The notes beneath the pieces are model-generated. The model searched no databases and had not been told where the DNA came from. It was given only the letters and a program-made list of their open reading frames with translations. From the NCBI RefSeq assembly GCF_014397025.1, contig NZ_JACJUO010000002.1:248001-312000 (forward strand): a DNA stretch of 64,000 nt. Reading direction: 5' to 3'. The translations under genes and the position numbers were made by a program. Below are positions 59,344 through 64,000 of this stretch, piece by piece (within the stretch, counting starts at the first letter, position 1; each line of letters begins with the position of its first letter). Source of the DNA: Ochrobactrum sp. Marseille-Q0166. GTDB taxonomy: Bacteria; Pseudomonadota; Alphaproteobacteria; Rhizobiales; Rhizobiaceae.

Positions 59344-60386
59344 TGCGTATTGAACGACGCGAACACCGCCCCATGCTTCTGGTGGCAACGGCTCCGGTTA
59401 TTGCTGTACTCGCTGCGTTTGTGCTGGCTGGCCTGCTGATCGCAGCCGCAGGCGCGCCAGTGCTTGAATCCTTCCGCCAGATTGCAATCGGCGCATTCGG
59501 CACAAGGCTTTCCATCACCGAAACACTAACCCGCGCAGCCCCGCTGATGCTGACCGGCCTTGCTGCGGCTGTCGCTTTCCGCTCAAAACTCTGGAATATC
59601 GGTGCCGAAGGCCAGTTCTATATGGGTGCACTGGCCGTTGTTGCACTTGGCACACAACTGGCGCTCCCCGCCCCCGTGCTTATCCCATTGCTGCTGATCG
59701 TGGGTGGGATTGCTGGCATGATATTTCTACTGATACCGCTTGGATTACGCCTGCGCTTTGGCGTCGATGAAGTCGTGACCACGCTGCTGCTCAATTTCAT
59801 CGCTGTTCTATTTGTTTCGATGATGATCGAAGGTCCTATGAAAGACCCGCTGGCTTTTGGCTGGCCGCAGTCGGAACCCGTGCCAGATGCAGCCATGCTA
59901 CCCAAAATCATGTCGGGTATGCGCCTCCATATCGGTATTCTGATAGCCATCGCCCTTGCGCTGATCATCGCATATGTGCAGAAGCGCACTGTTTTTGGTC
60001 TTGAAACCAAAGCTGCGGGGCTTAATCCGAAAGCGGCACGTTTTGCAGGCGTGCCCCTTGGCAAAACGTTGGTGAAAGTCGCCTGTATTTCAGGCGGCCT
60101 TGCAGGTCTTGCCGGTGCGATACAGGTCATGGGTGTCAAAGGCTATGTCACCACCGATTTGTCGCCGGGCTTTGGCTATTCCGGCATCATCGTTGCCATG
60201 CTCGCCAATCTGAACCCCATCGGTGCTATTTTCTCTGCACTTTTTGCAGCCGCCATGTTCGTTGGAGCTGACGGCATGAGCCGTGCCATTGGCATTCCGA
60301 GCTTCATTGCCGATGTCACCGTGGCACTTTCGCTACTCGCCATGCTGGTTGCTCTCTTCTTCACCCAATACAGGATCGCCCGATGA
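59343..60386 (+). CDS. ABC transporter permease of BMP (nucleoside) type, first subunit
   Basis: 347 residues, BPD_transp_2 family with about ten helices. Motifs: ETLTRAAPLMLTGLAAAVAF (about 60-79), KLWNIGAEGQFYMGALAVVA (about 82-101), LRLRFGVDEVVTTLLLNFIA (about 135-154), and LETKAAGLNPKAARFAGVPL. Overlaps the ATPase stop by one base (TGATG) and the next permease by four bases (ATGA), so the operon is translationally coupled. YufP-like. Confidence 0.92.
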   Translation: MRIERREHRPMLLVATAPVIAVLAAFVLAGLLIAAAGAPVLESFRQIAIGAFGTRLSITETLTRAAPLMLTGLAAAVAFRSKLWNIGAEGQFYMGALAVVALGTQLALPAPVLIPLLLIVGGIAGMIFLLIPLGLRLRFGVDEVVTTLLLNFIAVLFVSMMIEGPMKDPLAFGWPQSEPVPDAAMLPKIMSGMRLHIGILIAIALALIIAYVQKRTVFGLETKAAGLNPKAARFAGVPLGKTLVKVACISGGLAGLAGAIQVMGVKGYVTTDLSPGFGYSGIIVAMLANLNPIGAIFSALFAAAMFVGADGMSRAIGIPSFIADVTVALSLLAMLVALFFTQYRIAR

Positions 60387-61327
60387 ACGAGCTGATGGAT
60401 ATCCTGCTTTCCGCCGGCCTTTGGGTCTCGGTCCTGCGTATCGCAACACCACTGATTTTCGGCACGCTTGGCGCGCTTTATTGCGAACGCGCGGGCGTTC
60501 TTAATCTGGGCATCGAAGGTATCATGACCTTTGGCGCGATGATCGGCTGGCTGACGGTCTTCAACGGGGCCGACCTTTGGGTAGGCGTGCTTGCAGCCGC
60601 AGCGTCGGGTGCTGTATTCGGTCTGCTGCACGCAGCCCTGACCGTGCCGCTCGGCCTGTCGCAGCATGTCGTGGGCCTTGGGATCACGCTGTTCGCGTCA
60701 AGCCTCAGCTACTTCCTGTTCCGTCTGTTGGTGCCATTGTCTTCGACACCGCCGACGATCACGCCATTTCAGCCGGTCAATCCGACATGGCTTTCGGATA
60801 TTCCATTTATCGGACAGGTTTTAGGCACCCAGACCGCGCTCACATGGATCGCCATTCCACTGGCATTGCTGCTCGGTTATGTGCTTTTCCGTACGCCATT
60901 GGGCCTTGCCATACGCATGACGGGTGAAAATCCCCATGCAGCCGAAGCGCAAGGCATCAACCCGATCCGTGTTCGTATTTTCACGATCATGTTTGGCAGT
61001 GCTTTGATGGCTGTCGGCGGCTCGTTTCTGACGCTCTCTGCCTTCAATTCATTCTTTCCGACGATGATGCAAGGACGCGGCTGGGTGTGCATCGCCCTCG
61101 TCGTATTTGCCTCTTGGAAGCCCGCGCGTGCGCTTCTCGGTGCACTGCTCTTTGCACTGTTTGACGCGTTCCAGTTGCGTCTGCAAACGGTTTACGGGAA
61201 GGTCGTTCCTTATCAGCTTTTCCTGATGATCCCATACATCATGTCGATTGTAGCTCTTGTGGTCATGGCGCGCCGCGCACGCGTACCACAGGCACTGATG
61301 CAGCCCTATCGCCGCGGCGAGCGGTAG
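60383..61327 (+). CDS. ABC transporter permease of BMP (nucleoside) type, second subunit
   Basis: 314 residues, BPD_transp_2 family: RIATPLIFGTLGALYCERAG (about 20-39), LNLGIEGIMTFGAMIGWLTV (about 41-60), VGLGITLFASSLSYFLFRLL, RMTGENPHAAEAQGINPIRV and MMQGRGWVCIALVVFASWKP. YufQ-like partner of the preceding permease. Last gene of the BMP operon, followed by a terminator. Confidence 0.92.
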   Translation: MNELMDILLSAGLWVSVLRIATPLIFGTLGALYCERAGVLNLGIEGIMTFGAMIGWLTVFNGADLWVGVLAAAASGAVFGLLHAALTVPLGLSQHVVGLGITLFASSLSYFLFRLLVPLSSTPPTITPFQPVNPTWLSDIPFIGQVLGTQTALTWIAIPLALLLGYVLFRTPLGLAIRMTGENPHAAEAQGINPIRVRIFTIMFGSALMAVGGSFLTLSAFNSFFPTMMQGRGWVCIALVVFASWKPARALLGALLFALFDAFQLRLQTVYGKVVPYQLFLMIPYIMSIVALVVMARRARVPQALMQPYRRGER

Positions 61328-61343
61328 AAATAAAATGCAACAA

Positions 61344-61370
61344 AAAACGGCGCCTTACGGCGCCGTTTTT
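61344..61370. terminator. Bidirectional terminator between the BMP operon and typA
   Basis: AAAACGGCGCC-TTAC-GGCGCCGTTTT, a perfect 11-bp stem with a T after it, between convergent stops at 61327 and 61386. Confidence 0.9.
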
Positions 61371-61385
61371 ATATCGTCAGAGAAA

Positions 61386-63209
61386 TCAAGCTGCGCTCGA
61401 CTTGCTCTTTTCAAAGCGCTTGCGCTCATTCGGATCGAGGTAGAGCTTGCGCAGGCGGATCGACTTTGGCGTCACTTCGACCAGCTCATCATCCTGAATC
61501 CAGGACAGAGCGCGTTCCAGCGTCATACGGATCGGAGGCGTAAGCTTCACCGCTTCGTCCTTGCCGGCAGCGCGGATATTGGTGAGCTTCTTGCCCTTGA
61601 GCACGTTGACTTCCAAATCATTATCGCGGCTATGAATACCGATCAGCATGCCCTGATAAACCTTGACGCCAGCGTCGATGATCATCGGACCACGATCTTC
61701 GAGGTTGAAGAGCGCATAAGCAACAGCTTCACCCTGATCGTTGGAAATCAGAACGCCGTTGTTACGGCCAGCAATTTCGCCCTTGTATGGCTGATAATCA
61801 TGGAACAGACGGTTCATGATCGCTGTACCGCGTGTGTCGGTCAGAAGTTCCGACTGATATCCAATCAAACCACGGGTCGGTGCATAGAACACCATACGAA
61901 CGCGATTGCCGCCCGAAGGACGCAGTTCTACCATTTCAGCCTTGCGTTCAGACATTTTCTGAACAACGGTGCCAGAATATTCTTCATCGACGTCGATGAC
62001 GACTTCTTCAATTGGCTCAAGCTTTTCGCCATTCTCGCCGTCTTTCATGACGACGCGTGGACGCGAAACGCCCAGCTCAAAGCCTTCACGGCGCATGTTT
62101 TCAATGAGAACAGCCAGCTGCAATTCGCCACGACCGGAAACGAAGAACGAATCCTTCTCGCCGGATTCTTCAATCTTGAGAGCAACACTGCCTTCAGCTT
62201 CTTTCATCAGGCGGTCACGGATCACGCGGCTGGTAACCTTATCACCTTCCGTTCCGGCCAGCGGACTGTCATTGACGATGAAGGACATGGTCACAGTCGG
62301 TGGATCAATCGGCTGTGCTTCAAGTGGTGTGGTCACGGAAGGATCGCAGAACGTGTCTGCAACTGTGCCCTTGGAAAGACCGGCAATAGCAACGATGTCG
62401 CCTGCCTGTGCTTCTTCAATTGGCTGACGTTCGATACCGCGGAAAGCGAGAATCTTCGAAATACGACCGTTTTCAAGAAGTTTGCCTTCCTGATCAAGGA
62501 CCTTAACACTCTGGTTCGGCTTGATCGAACCGGAATGGATGCGTCCGGTGATAATGCGGCCAAGGAACGGATCAGCTTCAAGAATCGTACCGATCATACG
62601 GAACGGGCCTTCAGCAACTTTCGGCGCCGGAACATGCTTGAGAACAAGATCAAACAGCGGTGCCAGACCTTCGTCCTGCGGGCCTTCCGGGTTCAAAGCC
62701 ATCCAGCCGTTACGGCCCGAACCGTAAAGGACCGGGAAGTCGAGCTGTTCGTCGGTTGCGTCAAGATTGGCAAAGAGATCAAATACTTCATTGATAACTT
62801 CTTCATGACGGCCATCTGGACGGTCGATCTTATTGATCGCAACGATTGGCTTCAGACCAACCTTGAGTGCCTTGCCAACAACGAATTTCGTCTGCGGCAT
62901 CGGGCCTTCAGCAGCATCGACGAGAACGATCGCTCCGTCCACCATCGAAAGGATACGCTCCACTTCACCACCGAAGTCGGCGTGGCCTGGCGTATCGACG
63001 ATGTTGATGCGTGTGTTTTTCCAGACAACCGAAGTCGCCTTCGCGAGAATGGTAATCCCGCGTTCTTTTTCGATGTCGTTCGAATCCATCATGCGTTCTG
63101 CAACGCGCTGATTGTCGCGGAACGAGCCCGACTGCTTCAGCAGTTCATCGACCAATGTTGTCTTGCCATGATCGACGTGTGCGATAATAGCGATATTACG
63201 CAATTCCAT
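61386..63209 (-). CDS. typA: Ribosome-associated GTPase TypA/BipA
   Basis: 607 residues from the ATG at 63209 ([20 protein letters not shown]); the frame to 63269 only adds a spurious leader. G-domain: [10 protein letters not shown] (G1, 10-19), [12 protein letters not shown] (G2, about 50-61), [10 protein letters not shown] (G3, about 73-82), NKIDRPDGR (G4, about 128-136). Then EF-Tu domain 2-like, EF-G III/V-like parts and a basic C-terminal domain. Acts on the 50S subunit in ribosome assembly and stress or cold adaptation. Monocistronic, minus strand. Confidence 0.97.
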   Translation of the reverse strand: MELRNIAIIAHVDHGKTTLVDELLKQSGSFRDNQRVAERMMDSNDIEKERGITILAKATSVVWKNTRINIVDTPGHADFGGEVERILSMVDGAIVLVDAAEGPMPQTKFVVGKALKVGLKPIVAINKIDRPDGRHEEVINEVFDLFANLDATDEQLDFPVLYGSGRNGWMALNPEGPQDEGLAPLFDLVLKHVPAPKVAEGPFRMIGTILEADPFLGRIITGRIHSGSIKPNQSVKVLDQEGKLLENGRISKILAFRGIERQPIEEAQAGDIVAIAGLSKGTVADTFCDPSVTTPLEAQPIDPPTVTMSFIVNDSPLAGTEGDKVTSRVIRDRLMKEAEGSVALKIEESGEKDSFFVSGRGELQLAVLIENMRREGFELGVSRPRVVMKDGENGEKLEPIEEVVIDVDEEYSGTVVQKMSERKAEMVELRPSGGNRVRMVFYAPTRGLIGYQSELLTDTRGTAIMNRLFHDYQPYKGEIAGRNNGVLISNDQGEAVAYALFNLEDRGPMIIDAGVKVYQGMLIGIHSRDNDLEVNVLKGKKLTNIRAAGKDEAVKLTPPIRMTLERALSWIQDDELVEVTPKSIRLRKLYLDPNERKRFEKSKSSAA

Positions 63210-63305
63210 ATGGAGATCACTTCTTGTATGAGTTGGGAGCCGCGCCAAGATGGATGCACGGAAAATCAATGGGGCGCTCTTACAGGTTTTTTTGCGTTTT
63301 AGAAA

Positions 63306-63326
63306 GGGGCAGCGCTAAACTGCCCC
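63306..63326 (-). terminator. Possible terminator of mgtE
   Basis: GGGGCAG (63306-63312) and CTGCCCC (63320-63326) form a 7-bp stem, 71 bases past the mgtE stop on the minus strand. The T-run is short, so it is weaker than the others. Confidence 0.5.
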
Positions 63327-63396
63327 TCAATTAACCCGAAAAACCCGGAATTGCGCGTTTATTTACACGTTGATTGTGACAGTTTTGCCGTGAATT

Positions 63397-64000
63397 CTAT
63401 AACAAAGTGCCTGACAAAATGACCAGCGCAACGCTGAAATAGATCACAAGCCCTGTCACGTCGACGAGCGTTGCTACAAAAGGTGCAGAAGCGCTTGCCG
63501 GATCAAAGCCTAACCTTTTGAGAATAAAAGGTAGCATTGAACCCGTTACAGAGCCGAATGTCACAATACAGACCAGTGCCATGCCAATGGTGATAGCGAC
63601 CAATATCCAGTGTTCGCCGTAATCATAAATACCGAGCATCTGCCAGATAGTGATACGGACTATGCCGATAAAGCCAAGGAAGCTACCTAGCGCCACCCCA
63701 GTCGGCAACTCACGGAATGCGACCCGCCACCAATCCTTCAACTTAATTTCCTGCAAGGCCAGCGCGCGAATGATCAGCGATGTTGCCTGCGAACCGGAAT
63801 TACCACCCGAAGACATGATGAGCGGAATGAACAGGCTCAGCACCAGTGCCTTTTCCAGTTCCATTTCAAAATGCTGCATCGCACTTGCCGTGAGCATTTC
63901 GCCCAAAAACAGAATGCCCAGCCAGCCTGCGCGTTTTTTCAGCATCTCGCCGAAGCCGATACGCATATAAGGCTTGTCGAGCGCCTCCATACCACCGAAA
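63397..64000 (-). CDS. mgtE: Magnesium transporter MgtE, C-terminal membrane domain (runs off the window)
   Basis: Only the last ~200 codons are inside; the frame is open to the edge at 64000 with FGG just before MEALDKPYM. The C-terminal MgtE membrane domain is evident: KKRAGWLGILFLGEMLTASA (about residues 18-37 of the visible part), ALVLSLFIPLIMSSGGNSGS (about 49-68, with the pore P-L-I-x-x-x-x-G-N-x-G motif), FGSVTGSMLPFILKRLGFDP and ASAPFVATLVDVTGLVIYFS. Transports Mg2+ across the inner membrane; regulatory N and CBS domains would lie outside. Confidence 0.93.
   Translation of the reverse strand, partial: FGGMEALDKPYMRIGFGEMLKKRAGWLGILFLGEMLTASAMQHFEMELEKALVLSLFIPLIMSSGGNSGSQATSLIIRALALQEIKLKDWWRVAFRELPTGVALGSFLGFIGIVRITIWQMLGIYDYGEHWILVAITIGMALVCIVTFGSVTGSMLPFILKRLGFDPASASAPFVATLVDVTGLVIYFSVALVILSGTLL

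Noticed and set aside
61335..63302. 655-codon open frame on the plus strand
   Set aside because: It lies antisense to typA over its whole length and has no family signature; long antisense frames are common in GC-rich genes with strong codon bias.

Overview
The window most likely comes from a chromosome of an alphaproteobacterium of the Brucellaceae (Ochrobactrum/Brucella type). This is inferred from the gene families: a plant-type (class 3) glutamate-cysteine ligase, a DUF1127 protein, many LysR regulators, a xylFGH/xylBA locus with a LacI-type regulator, a BMP-type base transporter, and TypA beside MgtE. No rRNA operon and no CRISPR array is visible.

Layout. 0-16.8 kb is ordinary chromosome: the start of a glycolate-oxidase-type gene with a divergent LysR gene; a GntR regulator and a phosphatase; a MarR-controlled tripartite aromatic-acid efflux operon (HlyD, DUF1656, FUSC); rsmE, gshA, a DUF606 transporter, an L,D-transpeptidase, xseA, a second LysR pair and a DUF1127 gene. 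17.0-26.4 kb is a worn accessory region. It begins at an intact tRNA-Gln(CTG) whose last 47 bases recur 1.45 kb downstream, like att sites. It then holds a flavin-oxidase-like gene behind a perfect palindromic operator, a tyrosine-recombinase C-terminal remnant next to tRNA-Pro(GGG), an IS630-family element sitting inside a zinc-ribbon ORF, degenerate phage lysis genes, degenerate tRNA-like sequences, and a replication/recombination remnant (DnaA domain IV-like protein, DUF3268 zinc finger, truncated ERF annealing protein). 26.4-44 kb is carbon uptake: an NCS2 pyrimidine permease, the xylose locus, a phosphoethanolamine transferase, and a second sugar ABC operon with a Gfo/Idh/MocA dehydrogenase and a TIM-barrel isomerase.

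44.1-51.4 kb is the most interesting chromosomal block. A tight five-gene operon encodes a HAD-UbiA fusion, a DprE1-like FAD oxidoreductase, an SMR-type four-helix protein, an extended SDR and a class III aminotransferase. It is convergent with a GT-C-like membrane glycosyltransferase candidate. By analogy with the mycobacterial decaprenyl-phospho-arabinose pathway this looks like a route to a polyprenyl-linked pentose, possibly an amino-pentose, that is flipped and transferred in the periplasm.

51.7-64 kb holds a GGDEF protein with duplicated PAS-like domains, a YigZ protein, a cytosine-deaminase-like enzyme followed by a BMP-type ABC transporter operon with an amidase, typA, and the 3' part of mgtE. 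A 13-base motif (TGAGGTACGTAAA) is shared by the xylose intergenic region and the second sugar ABC promoter region, and its left 11 bases are one arm and centre of the perfect palindrome in the island promoter. It may be a common operator.
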